59,363 bases of DNA from Pseudomonadota bacterium. GTDB taxonomy: Bacteria > Tectomicrobia > Entotheonellia > Entotheonellales > Entotheonellaceae. The notes under the pieces were generated by a model that was not told where the DNA came from, did no database searches, and worked only from the letters and a program-made list of their open reading frames with translations. The stretch lies in NCBI GenBank assembly GCA_005777235.1, contig SXND01000032.1:1-59363 (forward strand). The letters are read 5' to 3'. The translations under genes were made by a program, and so were the position numbers. Position 1 is the first letter of the stretch; every line of letters starts with the position of its first letter. Of this stretch, positions 1 through 7,786 are shown in pieces.

Positions 1-19
1 CACCGTCTAAGGCCAGAAG

Positions 20-628
20 GTGCCGGTACCGATGTATGAATGCATGGTGTCGTTCCTGATGAACGAGCATCTGCAAGAGCGCACCTTTGAGCCCTCCAGC
101 GGGCCAGCGGGCTACCAGCGCCTGCTCACGCCGCATCGGCGTCCGTATGCCACCGCCGACGGCTATCTGTGCGTCATGCCGTACAATAACCGCCATTGGC
201 AGAGCTTTTTTGCGCTCATTGGCCGCCCCGACCTCGCGGCAGACGAGCGTTTTGCACAGCAGTCGGCCCGCTCAAAAAACATTGACGCGCTCTATGGCAT
301 CGTAGCCGAGAGCATGCGCACGCGCACCACCGCCGAGTGGTTGCAGGGACTTGGCGAGGCCGATGTTCCCTGTGGTCCCATGAATACACCGGAGGATCTC
401 TTCAACGATCCGCATCTGCAAGCGGTGGGTATGTTCCCTACCATTGCGCATCCTACGGAAGGGACCATCCGGCATTTGAAAGTGCCGGTCAAATTCTCCA
501 AAACCCCTGGTGGTTTGCAGCATCACGCCGAACGCCTAGGCGGTAGCAGTATGCCTGTGCTGCACGAACTGGGCTACTCCGAGGCGCAGATCGCTGCGTT
601 AGCGCAACAGCGCGTCACGTTGACGTAA
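20..628 (+). pseudogene. CaiB/BaiF family CoA-transferase, C-terminal part
   Basis: About 202 residues match the C-terminal half of a class III (CaiB/BaiF) CoA-transferase, which moves CoA between organic acids and is normally about 400 residues long. Seen: the internal strand region PVPMYECMVSF, then DGYLCVMPYNN, and the late NTPEDLFNDPHLQ segment. The reading frame has a TAA at positions 8-10, immediately before the conserved GQ-x-V-x-VPM stretch, which in intact members is far from the N-terminus. The GTG at 20 is therefore only a formal start. The upstream half lies outside the window, so a nonsense mutation, a frameshift or an assembly error cannot be told apart. The stop lies 6 bp before queG. 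The family call is firm; whether the gene is functional is doubtful. Confidence 0.75.
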
Positions 629-634
629 GCACGT

Positions 635-1708
635 ATGCCCGATCTGCGAGACCACCCATGGCCCGCCGCTGACCTCGCGCAGCGCATCAAAGCCCAGGCC
701 CTGGCCCTCGGTTTCGACCTGGTCGGCATCGCGCCGGCGCAGGCAAGTCCTGAACTGGCATTTTTCCAACGCTGGCTCGACGCGGGCTACGCTGGCGAGA
801 TGCACTATCTGGCACGCAACCGTGAACGCCGGGGCGATATGCAGCAGGTGTTGCCGGGGGCCCAGTCCGTGGTGGTCTGCGGTCTCAACTACGATACCGA
901 CTATCCATACTCCACCACGCAGCACGACCCTGAGCGCGGCTGGGTGGCGCGCTATGCCTGGGGGGCGGATTATCATCAGGTGATGCAGACCCGGCTGGCG
1001 GCGCTGCAAGAGTTTGTCATGACTCTGGTGCCGCCGAGCGTCGCGAGCAAGCTGTATGTGGACACCGGGCCAGTGGTCGAACGGGTCTGCGCCAAAGACG
1101 CCGGTATCGGCTGGTTTGGCAAGAATACCTGTCTGCTCAATACACGCCTGGGTTCGTGGTTCCTGCTTGGAGAACTCCTCCTCACCGTGCCGCTGGTGTA
1201 TGACCAGCCCGTGCCCGATCATTGCGGCACCTGTACCCGCTGTCTGGACGCCTGCCCCACGCAAGCCCTGCTGGAACCCTATGTGCTGGATGCGAGACGC
1301 TGTATCGCCTACTTGACCATTGAACTCAAGGGAGCGATTCCTGACGAGTTCCGCGTACCCATAGGCCAGCACATTTTTGGCTGCGACATCTGCCAGGACG
1401 TCTGCCCGTGGAACCGCAAACGGCAGGTGACGACGCTGCCAGAGCTGCAACCACGCACGGCCCAGCAGCATCCCGTGCTGGCTGAGCTCGCCACGCTGAC
1501 GCGTGAGGAGTTTCAACGGCGCTTTCGCGGCACACCCTTCGAGCGCAGCAAGCGCCGTGGGCTACTGCGCAATGTTTGTGTGGCCATGGGTAATGCGGGG
1601 CACGCGGCGTTCATCCCCCTACTGGAGAGCTTGCTGGATGACGAGGAGGCGCTGATCCGCGAGCATGCCGCCTGGGCGCTGGAACGGCTCCAGAGCCTGA
1701 GAGACTGA
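635..1708 (+). CDS. queG: Epoxyqueuosine reductase QueG
   Basis: QueG reduces epoxyqueuosine to queuosine in tRNA using cobalamin and two [4Fe-4S] clusters; it is cytoplasmic. The 357 residues are full length. Seen: the substrate/cobalamin region around DTGPVVER (about residue 143), GWFGKNT, and two ferredoxin-type cysteine sets, CGTCTRCLDACP (about 197-208) and CDICQDVCPWN (about 250-260). A C-terminal HEAT-like helical segment (GHAAFIPLLESLLDDEEALIREHAAWAL) follows, as in longer QueG proteins. The ATG start is 6 bp after the CoA-transferase stop, so co-transcription is likely, but no functional link is evident. No other queuosine gene lies in the window. Confidence 0.95.
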   Translation: MPDLRDHPWPAADLAQRIKAQALALGFDLVGIAPAQASPELAFFQRWLDAGYAGEMHYLARNRERRGDMQQVLPGAQSVVVCGLNYDTDYPYSTTQHDPERGWVARYAWGADYHQVMQTRLAALQEFVMTLVPPSVASKLYVDTGPVVERVCAKDAGIGWFGKNTCLLNTRLGSWFLLGELLLTVPLVYDQPVPDHCGTCTRCLDACPTQALLEPYVLDARRCIAYLTIELKGAIPDEFRVPIGQHIFGCDICQDVCPWNRKRQVTTLPELQPRTAQQHPVLAELATLTREEFQRRFRGTPFERSKRRGLLRNVCVAMGNAGHAAFIPLLESLLDDEEALIREHAAWALERLQSLRD

Positions 1709-2007
1709 TGGCGCGTAGGACAGACCACCGCCAGCCGGACAAGAGAGCTGCCATCTGTAGGCGGCAGGAAAAGGAGCCGTGGGCCGTGAGGCCCAGCTCG
1801 GCGAGATATCCAGTGACACCTCTGCTCTGGTAGCGTATGATGCCTGTATGCTACGGACTCTACACATGACTCTTCCGCCCATACAGGCCCAAGGCGCGAT
1901 ACGCGCCGACACCTGTCAGGGGTGCACCAGTGTTGCGGGTTGTCTTGCCGCTCCTGGCGGAGCCGTTGGCAACGCTGGCAGCACGTCTCTTGCTTAAGCG
2001 AGCGGGA
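1709..2007. other. Intergenic region with small inverted repeats
   Basis: No gene is apparent. It holds an inverted repeat GCCTGTATG (from about 1843) paired with CATACAGGC (about 1881), and directly after it a short GGCGCG-ATA-CGCGCC hairpin (about 1892-1906). These could form a terminator-like or regulatory structure ahead of the Rieske gene. No clear T-tract follows. Confidence 0.4.
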
Positions 2008-2496
2008 ATGGACATGCCCATACCATCCACACCACCTCTAGACGCGCAGCCTCCCTACACCCGTCGGCGTTTTGTGCGCCTGGGCTGGATCATGGCGGGA
2101 TGCCTGCTTGTGGGCGGGCAGCTCTGGCTCCTGTTTCAACTCTTCTTCACGCCCACACCACCTGGAGAAGGACGCGGACAGTTTGCCCTCGGGGCTCTGG
2201 AGGATGTGGCGCTCGGGGAGGCCAGGCATTTCCGTAAAGCGCGCTGTATTGTGGCGCGTCACCCCACGGGCATGCTGGCGCTGTCGGATGAATGCACGCA
2301 CCAGAAATGTACGGTCGAGTATCGTCCAGCCCAGCGCCTCATTGTCTGTCCCTGCCATGGATCACAATTTGCCACAACCGGGGCCGTGCTGACCGGGCCA
2401 GCCTCGCGTCCCCTGGACCGTTTTGCGGTCACCGAACACGGGGGCGACATCATTGTCGATACGACACAGCGCCTGAGTGCCCCCGCGCCGGGATAG
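2008..2496 (+). CDS. Rieske [2Fe-2S] protein with N-terminal membrane anchor
   Basis: A 162-residue protein with one transmembrane segment near residues 22-45 (LGWIMAGCLLVGGQLWLLF) and a C-terminal Rieske domain. Seen: the two cluster-binding boxes CTHQKC (Cys96, His98) and CPCHGSQF (Cys114, His117), with Cys101 and Cys116 placed for the disulfide found in high-potential Rieske proteins. The usual CTHLGC is CTHQKC here. The anchor plus disulfide suggests an extracytoplasmic electron-transfer subunit like those of cytochrome bc or arsenite oxidase complexes. No cytochrome b gene is adjacent, so the partner is unknown. The ATG at 2008 is preferred to the upstream TTG because it begins a tidy short N-terminus before a basic anchor. 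Confidence 0.85.
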   Translation: MDMPIPSTPPLDAQPPYTRRRFVRLGWIMAGCLLVGGQLWLLFQLFFTPTPPGEGRGQFALGALEDVALGEARHFRKARCIVARHPTGMLALSDECTHQKCTVEYRPAQRLIVCPCHGSQFATTGAVLTGPASRPLDRFAVTEHGGDIIVDTTQRLSAPAPG

Positions 2497-2527
2497 CGTG
2501 GGCGTACCGCGTTGCGAGGAGCGTCGT

Positions 2528-3637
2528 ATGCAGAGCATTACCATTGATCGCAGCAAACGCCTCAAGGACCAGCCCCATACCGGGCACAATCGTTGGCATC
2601 CCGACATCCCGCCGTTGCTGGCCGTCGATCCTGGGGAAGAGGTCGTGCTGGAGACGCGCGATGCCTCGGACTGCCAGATTCTGCCGCACATGACGGTGGC
2701 AGATTTGGTCGGCCTGGATAGCAAAGTGGCGCACCCGTTGACCGGGCCCGTGTATGTGAAAGGCGCCAAACCAGGTGACCTGCTCGAAATCGAGTACCTG
2801 GACATTGTGCCGCAGCCGCACGGCTGGACGCGCCATCGCCCTGGGGCGGGCTTCTTGCGTGATGTGTTCACCGAACCGTATCTGGCGCATTGGGATATCA
2901 CAGATGGCTGGGCGACCTCGCCGCAGCTTCCTGGGGTGCGCATTCCTAATGGCGCCTTTATGGGCACGGCCGGAATCGCCCCGTCGCAGGCGCAGATGGA
3001 GGCGTGGACCCGGCGCGAGGCCGCTCTGGTGGGGCGCGGGGGCATTGCCTTTCTCCCCGATCCCCAAGATGCGGTCCCGGCACAGGGCATGATTGCTCAG
3101 GAGGGTTTGCGCACGCTGCCACCACGCGAGAACTGTGGCAATGTGGATGCCAAGCAGCTCACCAAAGGTTCGCGGCTGCTCATTCCGGTGAATGTCGAAG
3201 GCGCGCTGTATTCCGTTGGTGATGGCCACTTTGCCCAGGGGGATTCGGAGTGCTGCATTACGGCGATTGAGATGGGGGCGACGGCGGCAGTGCGCTTCCG
3301 TCTGCATGCTGGGGAAGCGGCACGCCACAATATCCGCTGGCCGCGCTTTGCGCATCCTGGGTACTTTGCGGCCCCGGAATGGGCCGTACCACGCAACTTT
3401 ATTGCGACCATGGGCATGCCCATCCGCGATGATGGCACGCAGGAAGGCGAGGATCTCACCCTGGCGGCCCGTAATGCCCTGCTCAACATGATTGCGTTAC
3501 TGCAAGAGCGCGGTTGGAGCCGGGAGCAGGCGTATATTCTCTGCAGCGTGGCGGTTGATTTGCGTATTAGTAATGCGGTGGACTTACCCAACGTGACGGT
3601 GTCGGCGTTCTTGCCTGAGGACATTTTTCAGGGCTAA
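2528..3637 (+). CDS. Acetamidase/formamidase family protein
   Basis: A 369-residue member of the FmdA/AmdA family, zinc-dependent hydrolases that cleave short-chain amides to carboxylate and ammonia. Seen: the N-terminal TGHNRWHPDIPP stretch, DxGEEVVLETRDA, the GPVYVKGAKPGDLLEIE segment, PRENCGNVDAKQL, and GALYSVGDGHFAQGDSE with its paired Asp/His residues. The C-terminal part with SVAVDLRISNAVD is intact. The ATG at 2528 has a GAGGAG ribosome-binding site 7 bp upstream. It starts 31 bp after the Rieske stop. The exact amide is unknown. Confidence 0.9.
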   Translation: MQSITIDRSKRLKDQPHTGHNRWHPDIPPLLAVDPGEEVVLETRDASDCQILPHMTVADLVGLDSKVAHPLTGPVYVKGAKPGDLLEIEYLDIVPQPHGWTRHRPGAGFLRDVFTEPYLAHWDITDGWATSPQLPGVRIPNGAFMGTAGIAPSQAQMEAWTRREAALVGRGGIAFLPDPQDAVPAQGMIAQEGLRTLPPRENCGNVDAKQLTKGSRLLIPVNVEGALYSVGDGHFAQGDSECCITAIEMGATAAVRFRLHAGEAARHNIRWPRFAHPGYFAAPEWAVPRNFIATMGMPIRDDGTQEGEDLTLAARNALLNMIALLQERGWSREQAYILCSVAVDLRISNAVDLPNVTVSAFLPEDIFQG

Positions 3638-3689
3638 GCGCACGCGCTTACGAACCGACCGCCCGGAGCGCGGGGAAGGGGAATACACG

Positions 3690-4001
3690 GTGGCCGATTG
3701 GGTAGAGATTCAGAAAGACCCCAAACACATGGCCCGCGAAAAAACCAAAGCCAAAGCGCTGCGGGCCTCGCAATGGTGGCGGAACCTGCTGGCACGTGGG
3801 CGGTGTGCCTACTGCCAGCAAACGTTCGCGCCCGAGGCCCTCACGATGGATCACATCGTGCCAATGTCTCGCGGTGGACGCAGCACCAAAGGCAATGTGG
3901 TGCCGTGCTGCCAGGGCTGCAATGCGAGTAAACGCGCCTGGACGCCAGCGGAGTTGCTGCTGCAGCAGCTCCGAGCTCAGCACGCGGACACACCCACATG
4001 A
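3690..4001 (+). CDS. Small HNH endonuclease
   Basis: A 103-residue protein that is essentially one HNH domain. Seen: CAYCQ (about residues 39-43) and CCQGCNASK (about 73-81) form the zinc-binding cysteine pairs, and TMDHIVPMSRGG carries the D-H of the active site, with N69 in the third position. The lysine/arginine-rich N-terminus could contact DNA. It starts at GTG behind a GGGGAAGGGG run. HNH proteins of this size occur in restriction systems, phage remnants and as stand-alone nucleases; nothing nearby decides between these. It converges with the minus-strand regulator, with stops only 10 bp apart. Confidence 0.88.
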   Translation: MADWVEIQKDPKHMAREKTKAKALRASQWWRNLLARGRCAYCQQTFAPEALTMDHIVPMSRGGRSTKGNVVPCCQGCNASKRAWTPAELLLQQLRAQHADTPT

Positions 4002-4011
4002 CCACACGGAC

Positions 4012-4683
4012 TCAGGAGTCCGACCGTAAGACATAGCCAACGCCTCGTACCGTGTGTAGCAATTTTACAGGGAAATCGCGGTCGATTTTTCGCCGTAAAT
4101 AACTGAGATACACGTCAATAACGTTGCTCGCATTCTTGGTCTCTGGTTCCCACACGTGCTCAATCAACTGGGCTCGTGTGACCACTTCACCGACATGGTG
4201 CATGAGATATTCGAGGATCGTATATTCTTTGGTGGTCAGCTCAATCACCTGCCCATCCCGATGCACCTGATGACGCACGGGATCCAGCGTGAGATCGGCC
4301 ACCTGGAGGGGGGCAGTTTTGGCCTGGTGACGGCGCGTCAGGGCACGCAACCGTGCCAGCAATTCAGCGAAGACAAAGGGTTTGACGAGATAATCGTCTG
4401 CGCCAACGTCGAGACCTTTGACTTTATCCTCAATGTTTTGCCTGCCTGTCAACATGAGAATAGGCGTTTGGCGCTGTTGTGAACGTAATTGACGGCACAA
4501 CGTTAAACCATCACGTTTGGGTAGCATGACGTCAAGGATGATCAGATCGTACTCATACGTCTGGCTCAAGGCCCAACCAATCTCGCCATCCGAGGCAATA
4601 TCGATAGTATAGTGTTCTTGTTCGAGTCCATACTTGAGAAAGATGGCGATGATCTCGTCATCTTCGACTGCGAGAATGCGCAT
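4012..4683 (-). CDS. OmpR/PhoB-type response regulator, orphan
   Basis: A 223-residue two-domain regulator. Receiver (about 1-120): acidic pair EDDE, phospho-acceptor Asp51 in LIILDVMLPKRDG, the Thr in MLTGRQ and the Lys in YLVKPF. C-terminal winged helix (about 125-220): ELTTKEYTILEYL and DVYLSYLRRKID, ending in the wing motif HTVRGVGYVL. It should bind DNA as a dimer after phosphorylation by a sensor kinase. No histidine kinase lies on either side, so the partner must be elsewhere. The upstream region 4684-4740 is free of genes and must hold its promoter. Confidence 0.95.
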   Translation of the reverse strand: MRILAVEDDEIIAIFLKYGLEQEHYTIDIASDGEIGWALSQTYEYDLIILDVMLPKRDGLTLCRQLRSQQRQTPILMLTGRQNIEDKVKGLDVGADDYLVKPFVFAELLARLRALTRRHQAKTAPLQVADLTLDPVRHQVHRDGQVIELTTKEYTILEYLMHHVGEVVTRAQLIEHVWEPETKNASNVIDVYLSYLRRKIDRDFPVKLLHTVRGVGYVLRSDS

Positions 4684-4721
4684 GAGCTTCGCCTTCCTCC
4701 CTAGGCAATAGGTCTGCAGAG

Positions 4722-4890
4722 AGTGAATGTTCTCTACAGCTTACGCTTGAGGCTTCTAGGAGTGTACACCCATGTCTATCCGCCCATATGCAGATAGCGG
4801 GTTTCTCTCGTGCAGCGTTGCAAGTTATATGGCTGAGACTGCTTCGAGCAACCGCCTGCTTACAGTGCCGCAGGGTTGTACTCGGCTCCT
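4722..4890 (-). mobile_element. Diverged end of a TnpB-type (IS200/IS605-like) element, copy A
   Basis: This stretch is related to 19431-19620. Shared pieces, in order on the plus strand, are GGCTTCTAGG, CCGCCCA, GTTTCTCT, CAGCGT and GAGACTGC followed by TCGA and CAACG-like sequence. Read on the minus strand it runs out through a GTAAGCT-centred inverted repeat to a TCA end near 4722, like the right ends of the better-preserved elements here. Its adjoining tnpB is too decayed to recognise. The homology was judged by eye only. Confidence 0.45.
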
Positions 4891-4936
4891 GTGGAACTGC
4901 CAGTCACATGCGGGCAAGGATAGCATGATCCCTATG

Positions 4937-5091
4937 CCCCAGACAAGTGTCTGGGGTGATGGTACTTCCACTATCGGCGGCCTAGAGCATCAAGAGGCAC
5001 GAAAACTGTACGGCAACACGCTGATATCCTAGGGATCAAGCCAGGGACTTTCCCAGCAGCCTGGCTACACGTACGGTCCACACGTGTGGAC
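4937..5091. repeat. Hairpin and palindrome cluster upstream of tnpB copy 1
   Basis: Three structured pieces lie in the gene-poor stretch 4891-5300. They are a 9-bp stem CCCCAGACA-AG-TGTCTGGGG at 4937-4956, a GCCAGG...CCTGGC inverted repeat at about 5039-5064, and a perfect 16-bp palindrome GTCCACACGTGTGGAC at 5076-5091. Nothing else is recognisable between 4891 and 5300. These may be remnants of element ends or of guide-RNA-like structures; that is inference. Confidence 0.55.
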
Positions 5092-5304
5092 ACCATAGGC
5101 ACGCAGGCACTGACCGTGGCACGCTCAGCATATACTTGTGCTATCGTACCATGAAATGTACAGAAGTACGAGAGGGTATGCCCTGTCAGAGGGGCGCTAG
5201 GGCGTGGGGTATCGACCGCCCCTGGCAGTCGGCCAGGCGTGTAGGCACCCAGCAGTGTCCACAACAGTGGGGGATGGCGGGAAGGATCACGATGACAGAA
5301 ACCA

Positions 5305-5341
5305 GGGCTTTAGCCCGAGCAAGCCTCGGGGATTGATCCCC
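5305..5341 (+). repeat. Left-end hairpins of TnpB element 1
   Basis: Two short hairpins, GGGCT-TTA-GCCC (5305-5316) and GGGGATTGATCCCC (5328-5341), lie about 80-120 bp before the tnpB start. Elements of this class carry hairpins at both ends as transposase recognition sites. The exact left boundary cannot be fixed, because the flanking TAM/target cannot be compared with an empty site. Confidence 0.5.
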
Positions 5342-5422
5342 AGTGGTGGAGCGCTCCAGGGCTTCAGCCATCCATCCGTGCCTGCGCTTGACTATAGACA
5401 CAGACCCTGCGATCCTTCGAGC

Positions 5423-6550
5423 ATGAAAACCTTCGAGTACAGAATGCGGCCGAACCGTCAGCAAGCGCAGAACCTCATGAGTGTGCTCATCGCCTCGCGC
5501 AAGCTCTACAACTGCGGGCTGGAAGAGCTGGTCTCTCATTATGCGGAGACCGGCAAGCATCTGCATCTGTACGAACAAGATAAGAAGCACGGGAAGGCCG
5601 AGCATCCCGACTTGCCAGAGGTGGTGGGCGATACCACGCTGAAGCGCCTGCACCGTTCCTTTGCCAACTTCTTCCGAGGATGCAAGGAAGGGAAGAAGAT
5701 CGGCTTCCCTCGGTTCAAGGGCGCCCATCGCTGGGATACCATCCAGATGAGGGACGCGGGGCCGAGCCTCAAGGGCAATTCCTTCGGCGCGCCACGCCAG
5801 TGTGGTGGCAAGATCAGGGTGAACGTTCACCGGCCGCTCCAAGGCACGTTTAAGTATGCGCGCTTCGTGTTGCGGCCGTCTGGTTGGCACCTGCAGTGCG
5901 TCTGCGACATCGCCCCCTCGCCTCTTCCGGTCCAAGCAAACGCCGTGGGTCTCGACATGGGGATTACCTACCTCGTGGCCGATAGTACCGGGCGGCAGCT
6001 CAAGAATCCCCAGAATCTCCAGCGCAGTGCCGAGATGTTGGCCAAGGCCCAGCGACGACTGGCACAGTGCACGAAGGGGAGCAACCGACGACGCAAGGCC
6101 CAGCGCGTCGTGGCCCGCCACCATAAGCGGATCGTCCACCAGCGGCAGGACACGCTCCACAAGATCAGCCGGGCGTATGTGAACGGCTACCAGGTGATGG
6201 CGATAGAAGACCTCCGCCCGGCGCATATGGTACGGCACCACGCGCTGGCACGGGCTATCTCAGACGCCTCATGGGGACAGTTACGACAGATGTTGACGGA
6301 CAAAGCGGCAGATGCTGGTCGCCAACTGGTCGCTGTCCCGCCGCACTACACGTCGCAAAACTGTAGTGTCTGCCACACACGTGTGCAGAAGTCGCTTGCC
6401 GTGCGGACGCACGTCTGCCCGCATTGCGGGTACGTGGCCGACCGCGATGTGAACGCGGCGCAGAATATCTTACACGCGGCGCAAGCCGCCCGGGCCCGGA
6501 CGGGGCCATCGCCGACTGGTGGGGAGGGGTTGCGTGGACACACGCGATGA
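5423..6550 (+). CDS. tnpB: RNA-guided nuclease TnpB, element 1 (intact)
   Basis: A 375-residue TnpB, the RuvC-like nuclease of IS200/IS605 and IS1341-type elements that cuts DNA guided by an RNA made from the element's right end. All three catalytic acids are present: Asp178 in VGLDMGITYLVADS, Glu262 in VMAIEDLRP, and Asp342 in DRDVNAAQN. The zinc ribbon uses Cys314/Cys317 (NCSVC) and Cys332/Cys335 (CPHC). The start at 5423 (MKTFEYRMRP) matches the normal family N-terminus; the longer open frame upstream has no family match. No TnpA tyrosine transposase is present, so movement would need one in trans. The right end follows directly. Confidence 0.93.
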   Translation: MKTFEYRMRPNRQQAQNLMSVLIASRKLYNCGLEELVSHYAETGKHLHLYEQDKKHGKAEHPDLPEVVGDTTLKRLHRSFANFFRGCKEGKKIGFPRFKGAHRWDTIQMRDAGPSLKGNSFGAPRQCGGKIRVNVHRPLQGTFKYARFVLRPSGWHLQCVCDIAPSPLPVQANAVGLDMGITYLVADSTGRQLKNPQNLQRSAEMLAKAQRRLAQCTKGSNRRRKAQRVVARHHKRIVHQRQDTLHKISRAYVNGYQVMAIEDLRPAHMVRHHALARAISDASWGQLRQMLTDKAADAGRQLVAVPPHYTSQNCSVCHTRVQKSLAVRTHVCPHCGYVADRDVNAAQNILHAAQAARARTGPSPTGGEGLRGHTR

Positions 6551-6606
6551 GTCACCCGCTGGGATGACGCGAGAAGCTGCGGGGCTTCAGCCCCAGCAGA
6601 GTGTCA
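6551..6606 (+). ncRNA. Right end of TnpB element 1 / probable guide-RNA 3' scaffold
   Basis: The stretch after the tnpB stop carries a strong hairpin at 6576-6599, with stem halves GCTGC-GGGGCT and AGCCCC-AGCAG and a TC loop, and ends in GTGTCA (6601-6606). The other two elements in the window also end their right side with GTCA. In studied systems the guide RNA covers the tnpB 3' end plus this hairpin, and its guide is the host DNA just beyond. The first 20 bases outside are CGACGCTTGTACTGCATGGC (6607-6626). The boundary is inferred from the shared GTCA. Confidence 0.6.
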
Positions 6607-7727
6607 CGACGCTTGTACTGCATGGCACGTCCTACACACAGCAGCAACTCTGCGCGGGCGTGGACCGCGCACCGTGCCATGACTATGCCCAACACGTGCT
6701 CCAATTTTGTCAGCAATGGCTCTGCGGCCAGGAGACGTTTACCCTGCACACCTCTGGCTCCACCGGTCAGCCGAAGACGATTCTGCTGACACGCGCCCAA
6801 ATGGTCACCAGTGCGCACTGGACGGGCCAGGCGCTCGGTCTCCAGGCGGGTGACCACGCCTTGGTGTGCCTGTCTGCCACCTACATCGCGGGGATGATGA
6901 TGCTGGTGCGTGGTTTTGAGCTGGGGTTGCACCTCACCGTCATCGACCCCGTGAGCAGTCCCCTCGCGGCGTTTACGCCACCCGCGCACTTTGACTTTAC
7001 CGCTATGGTGCCTTTACAGCTCCAAGAAACGCTGCACGGTCCAGCCCACGCGCGCGCCCTCTTAGACGGCATGAAGGGCGTCCTCATTGGTGGAGCGCCC
7101 GTGAGTGTCGCGTTAGAGGCACAACTCCAGACCGTGCAGGCGCCGCTCTACCACACCTATGGCATGACTGAAACGGTCAGTCATATTGCCCTGCGACGTC
7201 TGAATGGCCCGCACCGTAGCACGGATTTTACGCCCTTCCGTGAGGTAGGCTTGGGAGTGGACGCCCGCGGCTGTCTGACCATTACCTCCACACTCACACG
7301 CGGCGAGACGCTCTACACCAATGACCTGGTGACCTTGCACCCAGATGGCTCGTTTCGTTGGCTGGGCCGTATCGACCATGTCATCAACTCTGGGGGGGTG
7401 AAGGTCCACATTGAGCAGGTGGAGCGCGCACTAGAAGCCTGGTTGCTGCACTATCGCGCTGGGGAGTATGCACACTGCCGCTTTTTTGTCGGGGCACTGC
7501 CCCATACACGCCTAGGGCAAGAAGTTGTCGCGCTTTTTGAGGACACCGCAGATACCGACGAGACTACACGAGCTGCAGAGGTCGCCACAGCGCTCCGCGT
7601 GGCGCTCCGGCCAGTGCTTGCCCCCTATGCCATCCCACGTCAGGTCTATTTTGTGCCAAAATTCCTGGAGACGCCCACGGGGAAGATTGATCGAGGCGCC
7701 ACACTGGCGCGTCTGGCTGGCGGGTAG
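6564..7727 (+). CDS. AMP-forming acyl-CoA ligase, MenE-like
   Basis: A 387-residue adenylate-forming enzyme of the compact o-succinylbenzoate-CoA ligase type, which activates a carboxylic acid as acyl-AMP and then forms the CoA thioester. Seen: phosphate loop HTSGSTGQPK (about residues 62-71), MVPLQLQ, the YGMTET motif, the hinge aspartate in WLGRIDHVINSGG, and the C-terminal catalytic lysine in ETPTGKIDRG. Family-like sequence begins at VTTLVLHG (about residue 15). The only starts upstream, ATG 6564 or GTG 6519, lie inside the right end of TnpB element 1. The element has therefore replaced the original 5' end, and the first residues are element-encoded. No other menaquinone gene is nearby, so the substrate is uncertain. 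Confidence 0.82.
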   Translation: MTREAAGLQPQQSVTTLVLHGTSYTQQQLCAGVDRAPCHDYAQHVLQFCQQWLCGQETFTLHTSGSTGQPKTILLTRAQMVTSAHWTGQALGLQAGDHALVCLSATYIAGMMMLVRGFELGLHLTVIDPVSSPLAAFTPPAHFDFTAMVPLQLQETLHGPAHARALLDGMKGVLIGGAPVSVALEAQLQTVQAPLYHTYGMTETVSHIALRRLNGPHRSTDFTPFREVGLGVDARGCLTITSTLTRGETLYTNDLVTLHPDGSFRWLGRIDHVINSGGVKVHIEQVERALEAWLLHYRAGEYAHCRFFVGALPHTRLGQEVVALFEDTADTDETTRAAEVATALRVALRPVLAPYAIPRQVYFVPKFLETPTGKIDRGATLARLAGG

Positions 7728-7738
7728 ATTCCCGAGAA

Positions 7739-7774
7739 GCGGCGGGGGTGTCCAGGGTCTGGATACCCCCGCCG
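7739..7774. terminator. Strong hairpin between convergent genes
   Basis: An 11-bp perfect stem, GCGGCGGGGGT at 7739-7749 with ACCCCCGCCGC at 7764-7774, and inner pairing TCCA/TGGA around the loop. It lies between the stops of the MenE-like gene and the minus-strand gene at 7787, so it can serve both strands. The T-tract is poor on both sides. Confidence 0.75.
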
Positions 7775-7786
7775 CACGCTGCACCT

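Noticed and set aside
599..1516. 305-codon minus-strand open frame opposite queG
   Set aside because: Antisense to a full-length QueG with both Fe-S motifs; no family character of its own.
4772..5032. 86-codon plus-strand ORF
   Set aside because: It overlaps the decayed transposon end and a perfect hairpin; no ribosome-binding site or family match.
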